Of a stretch of DNA of 64,000 bases, positions 1-8,828 are shown piece by piece. A model generated the notes under the pieces. That model was not told where the DNA came from, made no database searches, and worked only from the letters and a program-made list of their open reading frames with translations. Each line of letters starts with the position of its first letter. Position 1 is the first letter of the stretch. Location of the stretch: positions 186,001 through 250,000 of the forward strand of contig NZ_JAJFAX010000007.1 in the NCBI RefSeq assembly GCF_019710475.1, read 5' to 3'. The DNA comes from Glycomyces sp. TRM65418. GTDB taxonomy: Bacteria; Actinomycetota; Actinomycetes; Mycobacteriales; Micromonosporaceae. A program made the position numbers and the translations under genes.

Positions 1-112
1 GCGCGCGGCGCGGGACCGAGCGGAACGCTCGCCGGCGGGCGCGAGCGGGCAGTGCGGTGGCGGGCCGTTCGGCCGCAGGCCCTCACGGTCCGTGGCGCGT
101 GTCGCCGACCCT

Positions 113-118
113 CGCTAC
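113..118 (+). promoter_or_regulatory. Candidate -10 element TACAGT
   Basis: TACAGT fits the actinobacterial -10 pattern TANNNT and lies about 24 bases before the GTG start at 142, leaving a short leader that holds the GGAGGTG ribosome site at 131-137. No clear -35 is visible. Confidence 0.45.
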
Positions 119-141
119 AGTTGCGGATCGGGAGGTGAACC

Positions 142-735
142 GTGCGCAGAAGCTCGGAATGGATCGTCATCGAGCGCAGTTCACCCACCCGTCGGATCTC
201 GTCCCTGGTCCTCTACTCCCTCGCGTGCGCCGCGCTCGTCGGCGCGCTCTACGCGCTCGTCCGCACCGAGCCGGGCACCCTCGACTCCGGCGAGCCCAAC
301 CCCGTGGCCGCGCTCCCCTGGTTCTTCATGGTCATGGGCCTGCTCGGCGCGACCGCGTTCCTCGTGCCGCTCGTGCGCCCGCCGAAGCTCATGGTCAACC
401 ACTTCGGGCTGCGCGTGCGCCCCGGCTTCGGCAAGAGCCTGCTCATCCCCTGGAGCAACGTCGAGGAGCTCGCCGCGATCCACGTCGGCTCCCGCCGCCG
501 CGGGACCTCGTACCTGCTCTTCGCCGCCGACGTGTACCTCGGGCGCGGCGGCTCCGACCGGCCCGGGTTCATCGGCCGCTCGGTGCTGCGCGAGGCCAAC
601 CGCGCCACCGAGGGCCTGGTCGCCGGGTTCGACCTCGCCGTGCGCTGCAAGGACTTCGCGACCGAGCCGCAGCAGCTCCTGGCGCGCCTGGCCTCCTACG
701 CGCCGGGCCACGTCCAGGTCGTCGACCGGCTCTGA
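142..735 (+). CDS. Two-TM membrane protein with PH-like cytoplasmic domain, unknown function
   Basis: A 197-residue protein. Two hydrophobic segments (about residues 21-42 and 56-78) form a hairpin in the membrane. The remaining C-terminal part (about 80-197) contains a 'FGLRVRPGFG...IPWSNVEEL' stretch, the pattern of bacterial PH-like membrane proteins in which a beta-rich domain follows a membrane hairpin. I do not recognise a named family and infer the PH-like fold only from this pattern. The GTG start is supported by GGAGGTG 5 bases upstream. It lies upstream of disA on the same strand, separated by 240 bases with its own promoter candidate, so it is probably not co-transcribed with disA. 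Confidence 0.75.
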   Translation: MRRSSEWIVIERSSPTRRISSLVLYSLACAALVGALYALVRTEPGTLDSGEPNPVAALPWFFMVMGLLGATAFLVPLVRPPKLMVNHFGLRVRPGFGKSLLIPWSNVEELAAIHVGSRRRGTSYLLFAADVYLGRGGSDRPGFIGRSVLREANRATEGLVAGFDLAVRCKDFATEPQQLLARLASYAPGHVQVVDRL

Positions 736-879
736 GGCCCCGTCCGGGGCGCGCGCCGCCGGCGGAACCTCGGTCCCGCCGTCCGCTCCACGCACATCAG
801 GCGCCCCGCGGATCGACCTCACCTGGCGGGATGCGCGGCTCGCCCCAAATGCCGGTCCCTGCCGCGGCCCGGTGATCCG

Positions 880-885
880 TACACT
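880..885 (+). promoter_or_regulatory. Candidate disA -10 element TACACT
   Basis: TACACT matches TANNNT and would start a transcript near 892, giving disA a leader of roughly 85 bases. It is the only good -10 in the gap before disA. Confidence 0.45.
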
Positions 886-977
886 GGAGTCGACCCGACC
901 GCTCCACCCCTGAGCGAGAGGTCGCATCAACCGCCCGGCATCGAGCGCCGGCGGTCCATCCAGCATTGGGGGTACCC

Positions 978-2045
978 GTGGGGTCGATCCCGGACGAGGG
1001 CCTGCGCGCGACGCTGGCCACCATGGCACCAGGCACCGCGCTGCGCGACGGCCTGGAGCGCATCCTGCGGGGCCGCACCGGCGCGCTCATCGTCATCGGC
1101 TGCGACAGCCAGGTCGAGGAGCTCTGCACCGGCGGCTTCGAGCTCGACATCGAGTTCTCCGCGACCCGCCTGCGCGAACTGTGCAAGATGGACGGGGCGG
1201 TGGTGCTCACCACGGACGGCTCCCGGATCGTCCGCGCGGGCGTCCACCTCATGCCCGACCCGTCGATCCACTCCAACGAGTCGGGCACCAGGCACCGCAC
1301 CGCCGAGCGCGTCGCGATCCAGACCGGCCTGCCGGTCATCTCCGTGAGCCAGTCGATGCACACCATCGGCCTCTACATGGGGTACGTGCACCACCTGCTC
1401 GAACCGCCGACGCAGATCCTCTCGCGCGCCAATCAGGCCCTCGCGACGCTCGAGCGCTACAAGCAGCGCCTCGACGAGGTCGCCGGGACGCTCTCCAGCC
1501 TGGAGATCGAGGACCTCGTGACCGTGCGCGACGCGGTGACCGTCCTCCAGCGGCTCGAGATGGCGCGCCACATCGCCGACGAGGTCGAAGGCCACGTCAT
1601 CGAGCTCGGCACCGACGGGCGGCTCCTCGCGCTGCAGCTCGACGAGCTCATGGCCGGGGTGGACGCCGATCGCGAGCTCATCGTGCGCGACTACCTGCCC
1701 GACGGGGCCGACTACCGCAAGGCGCTGCAGAAGGTGGACGACATGGGTTCGCCCGAACTGCTCGACCTGACCGCGGTCGCGCGGTCGCTGGGCTACCCGA
1801 ACTCCCCGGACGTGCTCGACCGGCGCGTCAGCCCTCGCGGCTACCGGATGCTCGCCAAGGTGCCCCGGCTGCCCGAGGCCGTGATCGAGCGGGTCGTGGA
1901 GCGGTTCGGGGCGCTGCCGGAGCTGCTGGGGGTGACGGTGGAGGCGCTGCAGAGCGTCGACGGGATCGGGCCCGGACGGGCCCAGACCATCCGCGAGTCG
2001 CTGACCCGGCTGGCCGAGGTCTCGATCCTCGACCGATACATCTGA
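978..2045 (+). CDS. disA: DNA integrity scanning protein, diadenylate cyclase DisA
   Basis: DisA condenses two ATP into cyclic di-AMP and scans DNA for branched intermediates. The N-terminal DAC domain (about residues 10-145) has both signature motifs: DGA at about residue 72 (KMDGAVVLTTDG) and RHRT at about 105 (GTRHRTAERVA). A helical linker (about 145-290) and a C-terminal helix-hairpin-helix DNA-binding domain (VDGIGPGRAQTIRESL) follow, so the three-domain plan is complete at 355 residues. I place the start at GTG 978, which has GGGGG 5 bases upstream; a TTG at 966 in the same frame has no ribosome site. In many actinobacteria disA sits beside radA, which is not in this window but may lie just outside it. 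Confidence 0.96.
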   Translation: MGSIPDEGLRATLATMAPGTALRDGLERILRGRTGALIVIGCDSQVEELCTGGFELDIEFSATRLRELCKMDGAVVLTTDGSRIVRAGVHLMPDPSIHSNESGTRHRTAERVAIQTGLPVISVSQSMHTIGLYMGYVHHLLEPPTQILSRANQALATLERYKQRLDEVAGTLSSLEIEDLVTVRDAVTVLQRLEMARHIADEVEGHVIELGTDGRLLALQLDELMAGVDADRELIVRDYLPDGADYRKALQKVDDMGSPELLDLTAVARSLGYPNSPDVLDRRVSPRGYRMLAKVPRLPEAVIERVVERFGALPELLGVTVEALQSVDGIGPGRAQTIRESLTRLAEVSILDRYI

Positions 2046-2102
2046 CACCGGCCCGGCGCGCCGCCGGCCGGCCGTGGACCGGTCCGACTGACGGGCCGGA
2101 CG

Positions 2103-2765
2103 CTAGGTCAGGCGCAGCTTCGTCGGGGACGAGAGGGCCTCGCCCAGGCGGGCCCGCAGCTCGTACTCGCCCGCGGGAAGCTCCCGCCGCGCCCCCTGGC
2201 AGGCCTCGTCCGACGCCAGGCCGTCCACGGTGAACTCGACCGTCTGGCCCGCGCCGTCGCTCAGCTCGACCTCCTCGCCCTGCGGGGTCTCGCAGTGCGC
2301 GGTCGAGTAGACGACGTCCTCCCCGGCGGCCAGCTCGACGGCGACCTGGCGCAGATCGGCGGTGCACGGCGTGTCCGCACTGCTGGCGACCAGGACGCTC
2401 ACCGGCACCTCCGAGCCCGAGCGCACCTCGTCGAACGCGGCGACCACCTGCAGCATGAGGTCCTCGGCCGGGCACGCGACGACCGGCGGGGCGGTCGAGG
2501 TCGGCACTTCGCTCGGCTCGGCCGCCGTGGGCGTCTCGGGGACGTACGGCCGCTGCAAGGTCGCCGAAGGCGAGGGCGTCCGCCACTGGTTCCGGGCGGC
2601 GTCGGCCTCGACCGAGGAGCCGTCATCGCCGCCGCCGAGCGCGCTGAGGCCCAGCACCACCGCGAGGACGAGCACGAGCACGGCCCCGGCCACGATCGCC
2701 CGCCGCTTCCAGTAGACCGACTCGGGCTCCGAACCCTTCACGAACTTGCCCTTGAAACCCTGCAC
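2103..2765 (-). CDS. Single-pass membrane protein with extracytoplasmic domain, unknown function
   Basis: A 220-residue protein: a short basic N-terminus (residues 1-25), one membrane helix (about 26-47), a Ser/Thr/Pro-rich linker (about 50-95) and a C-terminal domain that carries four cysteines and probably folds outside the membrane. The domain has the beta-rich look of small actinobacterial cell-surface proteins, but I cannot assign a family. Transcription runs toward the 3' end of disA. The GTG start at 2765 is set by TAGCGT ending exactly 6 bases upstream, so the mRNA is probably leaderless. Confidence 0.75.
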   Translation of the reverse strand: MQGFKGKFVKGSEPESVYWKRRAIVAGAVLVLVLAVVLGLSALGGGDDGSSVEADAARNQWRTPSPSATLQRPYVPETPTAAEPSEVPTSTAPPVVACPAEDLMLQVVAAFDEVRSGSEVPVSVLVASSADTPCTADLRQVAVELAAGEDVVYSTAHCETPQGEEVELSDGAGQTVEFTVDGLASDEACQGARRELPAGEYELRARLGEALSSPTKLRLT

Positions 2766-2771
2766 GCCGGG

Positions 2772-2777
2772 ACGCTA
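2772..2777 (-). promoter_or_regulatory. -10 element TAGCGT of a leaderless transcript
   Basis: Read on the minus strand, TAGCGT is followed by six bases and then the GTG at 2765. No ribosome site is present. The same spacing recurs at eleven other genes in the window. Confidence 0.6.
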
Positions 2778-2902
2778 ACGCAAGGTGACGGCATGAGAGC
2801 GGAATTACACGCGTCGCCGCCGACTCAGGAGCCCGAATTGTCGTACCGCGAGCGTCGCGCCCCGCCCACCCCGCTCGGCCGGTCGTCGGACCCGCACCGA
2901 CA

Positions 2903-3889
2903 ATGGAAGGCATGCGCGCCGCCGAAACCGCCGCCGAACCCGTCACCGAGCCCGACCCCGCGCTCCCCGAGCCCGCCAGGGGCGCGGCCGAGCCCGCCGG
3001 CGCCCCTCACCCCCTCCCCGACCCCGGCGTGCTCGCCGAGCGGCTCCTCCCCTGGTTCGACGCCCACAACCGCACCGAACTCCCCTGGCGCCGGCCCGGC
3101 ACCACCGCCTGGGGCGTCCTCGTCTCCGAGGTCATGAGCCAGCAGACCCAGGTCGCCCGCGTCGCCCCCGTCTGGGAGGCCTGGATGGCGCGCTGGCCCG
3201 CCCCGGCCGACCTCGCCGACGCCCCGACCGCCGACGTCCTCCGCGCATGGGGCCGCATGGGCTACCCGAGGCGCGCCCTGCGCCTCCAGGAGTGCGCGCG
3301 GATCGTGGCGACCGAGCACGGCGGCGTCGTCCCCTCCGACCCGGCCGAGCTCGAACGGCTCCCCGGCATCGGCGTCTACACGGCCGCCGCCGTCGCGGTC
3401 TTCCACTACGGCGGGCGACACGCGGTCGTGGACACGAACGTGCGCCGCGTCGTCGCCCGGCTCGGCGGCCGCAGCGACGCCGGGAACGCCACCTCGAAGG
3501 CCGACCTGGCCGCCGCCGAGTCGCTCCTGCCCGGGGACGCCCCGACGGCGGCGCGGGTCTCCGTCGCGCTCATGGAGCTCGGCGCGCTGGTGTGCACGGC
3601 GCGCAAGCCCGAGTGCGGCGCCTGCCCCGTGAGCGACGTCTGCGGGTTCTCCGGCCAGGAGGTCCCGGCCGGGCCGAGCCGCAAGCGCCAGCGGTACAAG
3701 GGCACCAACCGGCACGTGCGCGGCGAGATCATGGCGCTGCTCAGGAACGCCGACGAACCGGTCGAGCGCGCCCGGATCGACGCCGTGTGGCCGGATGCGA
3801 GGATGCTCGACGAGGCCGTTTCGCAGCTCATCGCGGAAGGGCTGATCGGGACCGACGAATCGGGGCGATTCGAACTCCCGTCCCAGTGA
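2903..3889 (+). CDS. mutY: A/G-specific adenine glycosylase MutY
   Basis: Removes adenine mispaired with 8-oxoguanine in base excision repair. The catalytic domain has the expected glutamate (VSEVMSQQTQV, E about 76), the helix-hairpin-helix-GPD region (LERLPGIGVYTAAAV) and the catalytic aspartate in VVDTNVRR (about D177). The iron-sulfur cluster loop has the family spacing C-x6-C-x2-C-x5-C from about residue 231. The protein is 328 residues and lacks the long C-terminal 8-oxoG recognition domain of E. coli MutY, as is usual for the short actinobacterial form. The first 40 residues are Pro/Ala/Glu-rich, so the true start is uncertain: ATG 2903 and ATG 2912 are both possible and neither has a well-spaced ribosome site. 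Confidence 0.93.
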   Translation: MEGMRAAETAAEPVTEPDPALPEPARGAAEPAGAPHPLPDPGVLAERLLPWFDAHNRTELPWRRPGTTAWGVLVSEVMSQQTQVARVAPVWEAWMARWPAPADLADAPTADVLRAWGRMGYPRRALRLQECARIVATEHGGVVPSDPAELERLPGIGVYTAAAVAVFHYGGRHAVVDTNVRRVVARLGGRSDAGNATSKADLAAAESLLPGDAPTAARVSVALMELGALVCTARKPECGACPVSDVCGFSGQEVPAGPSRKRQRYKGTNRHVRGEIMALLRNADEPVERARIDAVWPDARMLDEAVSQLIAEGLIGTDESGRFELPSQ

Positions 3890-3890
3890 C

Positions 3891-3921
3891 AAATCCGCCG
3901 ACCGCTGGTAGCGTCGGATTT
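3891..3921 (+). terminator. Hairpin after mutY
   Basis: CAAATCCG at 3891-3898 pairs with CGGATTTG at 3914-3921 right after the mutY stop. There is no T-tract. A second small hairpin, CGCCGATT/AATCGGCG with loop CTCA, follows at 3948-3967. Confidence 0.5.
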
Positions 3922-4447
3922 GAGAGAACTTCACGATGCTCGGTCGGCGCCGATTCTCAAATCGGCGGCCCTGGGTCGAACCTCACTTCGTCAACAAGTG
4001 AGGCGCCGGAAGGACCGCGAGGTCCGACTCACCGCCGGTGCCAGGGCCGAAACGCCTACCGCAGGGCCGCCCCTGAGCGGCCGGCCAGGAACACGACGAC
4101 GCGGCTCGCGCCATCCACCGTCGCGTCGACCGCGGACCGGCCGCACGTCAAGCGGGCCATGCGGGAGCGGACGCCTTGAGCGACGGCCGCGACCGAGCAA
4201 CGGCAATGCCGTTCGGGTACCGCGCGCTCAGATCCGGGCGGCATTGCTACGCGTCTCCCCCCGGTTTCATCCGCACACCCCGACTGCACGGCCCCGTCGC
4301 CTGCCGGCCGCCTCCGAGTGGCACGGCCGCGGCGGGGCCCGTTTTCCGCCCCGCGCGAGCAGGTGGATCGCATCTACCGCGCCCGGTCGGGCGGGGTTCG
4401 GGACGGCATCCGCGAAGGCTGCGGACGAAGCGGGCGGGGAAGTCTTC
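3922..4447. other. Intergenic, no gene seen
   Basis: About 525 bases between mutY and the convergent PrsW gene. The open frames here are Arg/Pro/Gly-rich translations with no recognisable domain and no convincing ribosome site. Apart from the small hairpin at 3948-3967 I see nothing specific. Confidence 0.5.
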
Positions 4448-5314
4448 TCAAGCGGTCTCGGCGCTGCGGGCGACCGGGGCCTCTTCCCGCTTCGCCCAGC
4501 GGACCAGCCACCACACGATGAGCACCGCCGGCAGGCCCTTGATCATCACCCCGGCCAGCACGCCGAGCACCCCCAGCCCCAGGCCGTCCCGCAGCAGGGG
4601 CGAGTTCCACAGGGCGTGCAGGGCGATCACGCCCGCCAGGGATCCGGCCGCGATCCACACCGACCTGGCCGTCTTCCGCGTCGCCGCATACGCCACCCCG
4701 GCGCCGACGATCGCGGTGAAGACCGCGTGACTCCACAGTCCCGCGAGGACGCCGCGCACGATGAACACCGCGATCACCGGCTCGACCACGTCGCCGGCCC
4801 GGTTCACGACCGTGCTCGACATCGCGAAGGCGTAGCCCTCCACGATCTGGAAGCCCACCCCGCAGAACGCGCCCAGCACGATCCCGTCGAGCACGCCGTG
4901 GACGCGGCCCCACGCGATCGCGACCACCAGGACCACCCCGGCCGCCTTCACGACCTCCTCGACCACTGGGGCGGCCAGGACCGGCGACCAGCGCTCGGCC
5001 CACGCCGGCCCCCACATCGTGGCGAGCAGGCCGTGCAGGGCGCGGGAACCGAACAGGGAGGTCATCACCGCGACCGTCGCGCCCCAGAGGAGGCCGAGCG
5101 CGGGCGCGGCGGCGGGGAGCGCGAGCCGATCGGCGAGGCGGCGGCGCAGCCACCAGAACGGGAGGGCGAAGAGCGAGAACAGCACGAGCGCGGTCGTCCC
5201 GGCCCGGGGATAGGCGAGCGCGACGGGAAGCGTGTTGTACAGCAACAGGATCGCCGCGGCGCCGATGAGCAGCAGAGCCGTCCACTGCGTGGGCGACGCC
5301 GGGTCGGGGCGCAT
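4448..5314 (-). CDS. PrsW-family intramembrane metalloprotease
   Basis: A 288-residue, polytopic membrane protein with about eight hydrophobic segments. The PrsW signature residues are present: the paired glutamates in PVVEEVVKAAG (E119/E120), a further glutamate in GFQIVEGY (E159), a histidine in WSHAVFTAIVG (H196) and HALWN (H233). In Bacillus PrsW cleaves an anti-sigma factor within the membrane; many actinobacterial relatives have no known substrate. Its ATG overlaps the stop of the upstream gene (ATGA at 5312-5316), so the two are translationally coupled, and that small anchored protein could be a partner or substrate (inference). Confidence 0.88.
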   Translation of the reverse strand: MRPDPASPTQWTALLLIGAAAILLLYNTLPVALAYPRAGTTALVLFSLFALPFWWLRRRLADRLALPAAAPALGLLWGATVAVMTSLFGSRALHGLLATMWGPAWAERWSPVLAAPVVEEVVKAAGVVLVVAIAWGRVHGVLDGIVLGAFCGVGFQIVEGYAFAMSSTVVNRAGDVVEPVIAVFIVRGVLAGLWSHAVFTAIVGAGVAYAATRKTARSVWIAAGSLAGVIALHALWNSPLLRDGLGLGVLGVLAGVMIKGLPAVLIVWWLVRWAKREEAPVARSAETA

Positions 5315-5841
5315 CAGGCCGCCTCGAAGGACAACTGGGCTATGAGCGCGTCGATCCTGTCCACAGTGGCAGAGTCTAGCGAGGAACCCGTGGCGGTGAC
5401 CTCGGCACGGACGTCATCGTGGACGAAGGCGCACGCGAAGCCCGCCCCGGTCTCGGTGACGAAGCTGCGCCCCGCGCCTTGGACGCCGTCGGCGGCGCAG
5501 TCGCGCGGATCGGTGAGATGGACGCCCGGCTGGGCTTCGAGGAGGCGGGCCATCTCGTCGGCCAGGTACTCGGCGTCGAAGCCGTAGGGCCCGGCGACGA
5601 CGATGTCCACTTCGGCGTCGCCGACGAGGAACTCGACCCGCCCCGATTCGGGCTGGTAGTAGCCCGGGCGCATCCGGACCGCGGCAGGGGCGGTGAGGGT
5701 GACGCCTTGGAGCGTGAAGGTCTCGCCGCCGACGTCGACCGTGGGGGAGACGGCCTTGTTGAGGAGGGGGATGCCGAGCGCGAAGGCGAGCACCACTGCG
5801 GCGACCGCAATGGCGACGGTGAGGCTCCTCGTACGGGACAC
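5314..5841 (-). CDS. Membrane-anchored extracytoplasmic protein, coupled to PrsW gene
   Basis: A 175-residue protein with one N-terminal hydrophobic segment (about residues 8-26) that acts as a signal anchor, then a domain of about 145 residues with a single disulfide-sized pair of cysteines (DCAAD... and FACAF). No family recognised. The GTG start has only a weak GAAG upstream. Its stop overlaps the start of the PrsW-like gene by the ATGA arrangement, which implies joint expression. Confidence 0.75.
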   Translation of the reverse strand: MSRTRSLTVAIAVAAVVLAFALGIPLLNKAVSPTVDVGGETFTLQGVTLTAPAAVRMRPGYYQPESGRVEFLVGDAEVDIVVAGPYGFDAEYLADEMARLLEAQPGVHLTDPRDCAADGVQGAGRSFVTETGAGFACAFVHDDVRAEVTATGSSLDSATVDRIDALIAQLSFEAA

Positions 5842-6283
5842 GCTTCAAGCGTGGCACGTGATCTCCCGAGGCGCATCGGGAATGTCCGCCCATGGGACCT
5901 GCGCGGCAGTTTCGAGCATGCGGCGGCGGAGGGCGGCCGCTTCGCGGGTGCGCCGAAGGCGCTGCGGGGACGCGAAGCACCCCCGGTGCCCGTGGCGCCC
6001 GGGGGTTCGGCAAAGAACGCGGGAGAGGGGCGCTCGACCGGTGCGGACCCGGTGGCGCACTGCACCTTTGCGGGCTCGGCGGGGCGACGCCCTCGAAGGT
6101 TCGGGAGCGGGCCCCTGAGGGAGGGCCCGCTTCCGTCGTCGTCGGGCGGCCGCGGCGCCGACTTCCGCGGCTTCTTCGGGCATGAGGTCGGAAGGGTGGT
6201 CCGGCCTCGGTGGTTCTCGCGCTGAGTCACCCCAGCGATGTCGCGGTCAGCTTCGGCGGCGCCTGGTCGGTGGCGCCTCCGGG
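5842..6283. other. Intergenic, holds bldC terminator
   Basis: About 440 bases with no supported gene. It holds the bldC-side hairpin at 6103-6134 and the unmapped promoter of the 5841 gene. Confidence 0.5.
6103..6134 (-). terminator. 12-bp stem hairpin downstream of bldC
   Basis: Arms 6103-6114 and 6123-6134 pair with a single G-T wobble and an 8-base loop. It lies 150 bases beyond the bldC stop in the direction of transcription. Confidence 0.55.
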
Positions 6284-6505
6284 CTACTCCGCGGCTTCGC
6301 GCTGGGCCGGGATGTCGCCGTTGATCAGGGAGCGGATCTCGGACTCGCGGTAGCGGCGGTGGCCGCCGAGGGTCCTGATCGCCGAGATCTTTCCGGCCTT
6401 CGCCCAGCGGGTGACGGTCTTGGGGTCGACGCGGAACATCGCGGCGACCTCAGAAGGGGTCAGCAGGGCTTCGGATTCCACCGGAAGGTTCAGCTCTGTC
6501 GTCAT
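6284..6505 (-). CDS. bldC: MerR-like developmental regulator BldC
   Basis: A 73-residue single-domain DNA-binding protein. The sequence LTPSEVAAMFRVDPKTVTRWAKAG followed by RTLGGHRRYRESEIR is the hallmark of BldC: a winged helix-turn-helix of MerR type without an effector domain. In Streptomyces BldC binds direct repeats cooperatively and times the switch from vegetative growth to development. Two ATGs are adjacent; the second (6505) stands 6 bases from GGAGGAGA, the first only 3, so the second is preferred. The gene order bldC, hypothetical, valine dehydrogenase matches what I recall of S. coelicolor SCO4091-SCO4090-SCO4089. Confidence 0.95.
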   Translation of the reverse strand: MTTELNLPVESEALLTPSEVAAMFRVDPKTVTRWAKAGKISAIRTLGGHRRYRESEIRSLINGDIPAQREAAE

Positions 6506-6710
6506 CATTCTTCTCCTCCACAGACGGGCTGCGAATCACCGGCGCCGAGCCTTGATTCGTTCCTTCTCTAATCGTCCGGCCTGTCGTAGATGTCCGACAT
6601 AGGCCGAACGGCCGAATTTGCTTGGACTTTCCGCTCGTGCCACTCATCCGAGTGATCACTCCACAAGCGAACCGGCTGGCAGCGGGCCCGGCTCGTCCAC
6701 CCGGCGGCGA

Positions 6711-7547
6711 TCAGTTCAGGCGTTCGGCGAGACGACGATCACGCCATCGGTCGACAAGGCGGGCATAGCGATCCTGCGCCTCCTCGGTCTCACCGGCGCG
6801 GAGGTGGTCCAGGGCCTCCCAGGTGAGGTCGACCGAGTCCTCCTCGCGGAGCTCCTCGGCGTCCATGCGGGAGGCGAGGCCGCCGTAGTCGAGCTCCACG
6901 ATCGAATCGCGGTGGAAGCCTTCGAGCCACGCGGCCGTCTCGGCCAGGGCCTCGGCGAGTTCGGCGTCCTCGCTGAACTCGGCGCGCACCAGGTTCCGGG
7001 CGACCGCGAGTCCCGTGCGGGACCGGGCGATCGGGGTGCGGTAGCGCAGCTGCGCGGTTCCCGGCTGGACGAGCAGTTCGCGGTCTTCGGGCCGCACGCA
7101 TGCGAACCAGCGCAACGGGACCGACCAGGACGCGACGTGCTCGTGCGCGTCGGCCGGGGCGTCGTGCCGGTCGACGCCGTCGTCGAGGGCCACCACTTCC
7201 TCGGCCGAGGACAGGAACTCGGACGGGAACAGCGCCTCGGCGACGGCCTCGGGGGTCAGGCGGCGCACTTCCAGCGCGGACGCGGCGATCCGGTAGCGCA
7301 GGTTCCAGGGGCACACGAGCGGGTCGGCCTCGGGGCCGCGGTCGATGACGTACGCGTCGCGTCCGAACGAGGGCACGCCCCGCCACGGCCAGCCGATGCG
7401 CTCGTACAGGGCCTCGCGGCGCAGCCGCGGTCCTTCGAGCGGGTCCACGGCGCGTCCCGAAGCGGCGTACGCACGCCAGTAGTCGGCGTCGGCGAACGCG
7501 CCCGCCGGCTCGTAGACGCGCAGATAGGACGCGTTCGGTGCGTACAC
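6711..7547 (-). CDS. Conserved actinobacterial hypothetical between bldC and vdh
   Basis: A 278-residue soluble protein without signal peptide or membrane segment, rich in Glu, Arg, Trp and Tyr. I recognise no domain. Its position between bldC and the divergent vdh matches the uncharacterised SCO4090 slot of Streptomyces, which makes a conserved role likely, but no function can be read from the sequence. The GTG start (7547) gives an N-terminus MYAPNASYLRVYEP; no strong ribosome site precedes it. Confidence 0.75.
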   Translation of the reverse strand: MYAPNASYLRVYEPAGAFADADYWRAYAASGRAVDPLEGPRLRREALYERIGWPWRGVPSFGRDAYVIDRGPEADPLVCPWNLRYRIAASALEVRRLTPEAVAEALFPSEFLSSAEEVVALDDGVDRHDAPADAHEHVASWSVPLRWFACVRPEDRELLVQPGTAQLRYRTPIARSRTGLAVARNLVRAEFSEDAELAEALAETAAWLEGFHRDSIVELDYGGLASRMDAEELREEDSVDLTWEALDHLRAGETEEAQDRYARLVDRWRDRRLAERLN

Positions 7548-7569
7548 GAGGCAGATACTTCCACAGTCC

Positions 7570-7575
7570 TATGCT
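7570..7575 (+). promoter_or_regulatory. Candidate vdh -10 element TATGCT
   Basis: TATGCT fits TANNNT; a transcript starting near 7582 would have a leader of about 175 bases that contains the nested inverted repeats at 7650-7717. Confidence 0.35.
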
Positions 7576-7649
7576 GAAGGCGTAGGCATACCCGCGCTAC
7601 GAGACGAGTCGGCCGAGACCCGGCCGCCCCCTCGGGGCATGGTGGAGCG

Positions 7650-7717
7650 GCGGACTGCAGTGCGGCGGACCGTGAACGCGGAGCGTTCACCCGCCCGCCG
7701 ACGGACCCGCAGTCCGC
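7650..7717 (+). promoter_or_regulatory. Nested inverted repeats in the vdh leader
   Basis: An outer pair, GCGGACTGC (7650-7658) and GCAGTCCGC (7709-7717), encloses a compact palindrome GTGAACGC-GGA-GCGTTCAC (7672-7690). It could be an RNA leader structure, or the inner palindrome could be an operator for a dimeric regulator. It lies 40 bases before vdh. Confidence 0.5.
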
Positions 7718-7757
7718 AGCGCTACCGCGCCCCGCGAGAAGAACTGGAGAGCAAGCC

Positions 7758-8828
7758 ATGAGCATCTTCGACGGCAGCGGCCACGAGCAGGTGGTGTTCT
7801 GCCACGACCCCGATTCGGGATTGCGCGCGATCATCGCGATCTACTCCACCGCGCTCGGCCCGGCCCTCGGCGGCACCCGCTTCTACCCCTACGCCTCCGA
7901 AGAGGAGGCTCTCACCGACGTGCTGCACCTGTCGGAGGGCATGGCCTACAAGAACGCGATCGCCGGGCTCGACCACGGCGGCGGCAAGGCCGTCATCTGG
8001 GGCGACCCGAACGTCGACAAGAGCGAGCCGCTGCTGCGCGCCTACGGACGCTTCGTCGACTCGCTCGGGGGGCGCTACGTGACCGCCTGCGATGTCGGCA
8101 CCTACGTCGAGGACATGGACCACGTGGCCCGCGAGACCCGCCACGTGAGCGGCCGCAGCCCCGAGGCCGGCGGCGCCGGGGACTCCTCGATCCTGACCGC
8201 GTTCGGCGTGTTCCAGGCGATGCGGGCGGCGGCGCAGCACCGGTGGGGCGCGGTCGACCTCACCGGTCGGACCGTGGGCGTCGCCGGGCTCGGCAAGGTG
8301 GGTCGCCACCTCGTCCCCCACCTGCTCGAAGCCGGGGCCGAGGTCGTGGCGTGCGACGTCGACCCGGCCGCGGTCGGCTGGGCCGCCGGGAACTTCCCGC
8401 AGGTGCGCATCGTCGAGGGCACCGACGAGCTCATCGCCGCCGGCATCCACGTCTACGCGCCGTGCGCCATGGGCGGAGTCCTCAACGACCAGTCGCTCAA
8501 GGCCCTCGACGCCGAGATCATCTGCGGCGCGGCGAACAACCAGCTCGCCGAGCCGCACATCGCCGACGAGCTGGAGCGCGCGGGCATCCTGTACTGCCCG
8601 GACTACGTGGTGAACTCGGGCGGGGTCATCCAGGTCGCCGACGAGTACGACGGCGCGTTCGACTTCAAGCGGGCCGAGCGGCGCACCGCGGGCATCTTCG
8701 CGACGACCGCTCGCATCCTCGAACGGGCCAAGGGCGAGGGCATCACCCCGCTCGCGGCCGCCGACGCCATCGCCGAGGAGCGCATCGCCGCGGTCGGCCG
8801 CCTCCAACGCGTACGCCTGTTCCGCTGA
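7758..8828 (+). CDS. vdh: Valine (Glu/Leu/Phe/Val family) dehydrogenase
   Basis: Oxidatively deaminates branched-chain amino acids to 2-oxoacids with NAD+, the first step of their catabolism in actinomycetes. The N-terminal catalytic domain has the glycine-rich loop and catalytic lysine in [14 protein letters not shown]; the Rossmann domain has GLGKVGRHL (GxGxxG) followed by an acidic residue at the next strand end (ACDVDP), which favours NAD over NADP. At 356 residues it has the length of Streptomyces Vdh. ATG with GGAGAG upstream. The product feeds the BkdABC complex encoded at 20005-23478. A long leader with inverted repeats suggests regulated expression. Confidence 0.93.
   Translation: MSIFDGSGHEQVVFCHDPDSGLRAIIAIYSTALGPALGGTRFYPYASEEEALTDVLHLSEGMAYKNAIAGLDHGGGKAVIWGDPNVDKSEPLLRAYGRFVDSLGGRYVTACDVGTYVEDMDHVARETRHVSGRSPEAGGAGDSSILTAFGVFQAMRAAAQHRWGAVDLTGRTVGVAGLGKVGRHLVPHLLEAGAEVVACDVDPAAVGWAAGNFPQVRIVEGTDELIAAGIHVYAPCAMGGVLNDQSLKALDAEIICGAANNQLAEPHIADELERAGILYCPDYVVNSGGVIQVADEYDGAFDFKRAERRTAGIFATTARILERAKGEGITPLAAADAIAEERIAAVGRLQRVRLFR

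Noticed and set aside
4176-4730. Plus-strand frame between mutY and PrsW
   Set aside because: Its second half is antisense to PrsW and its first half has no domain or coding-like third-position bias.
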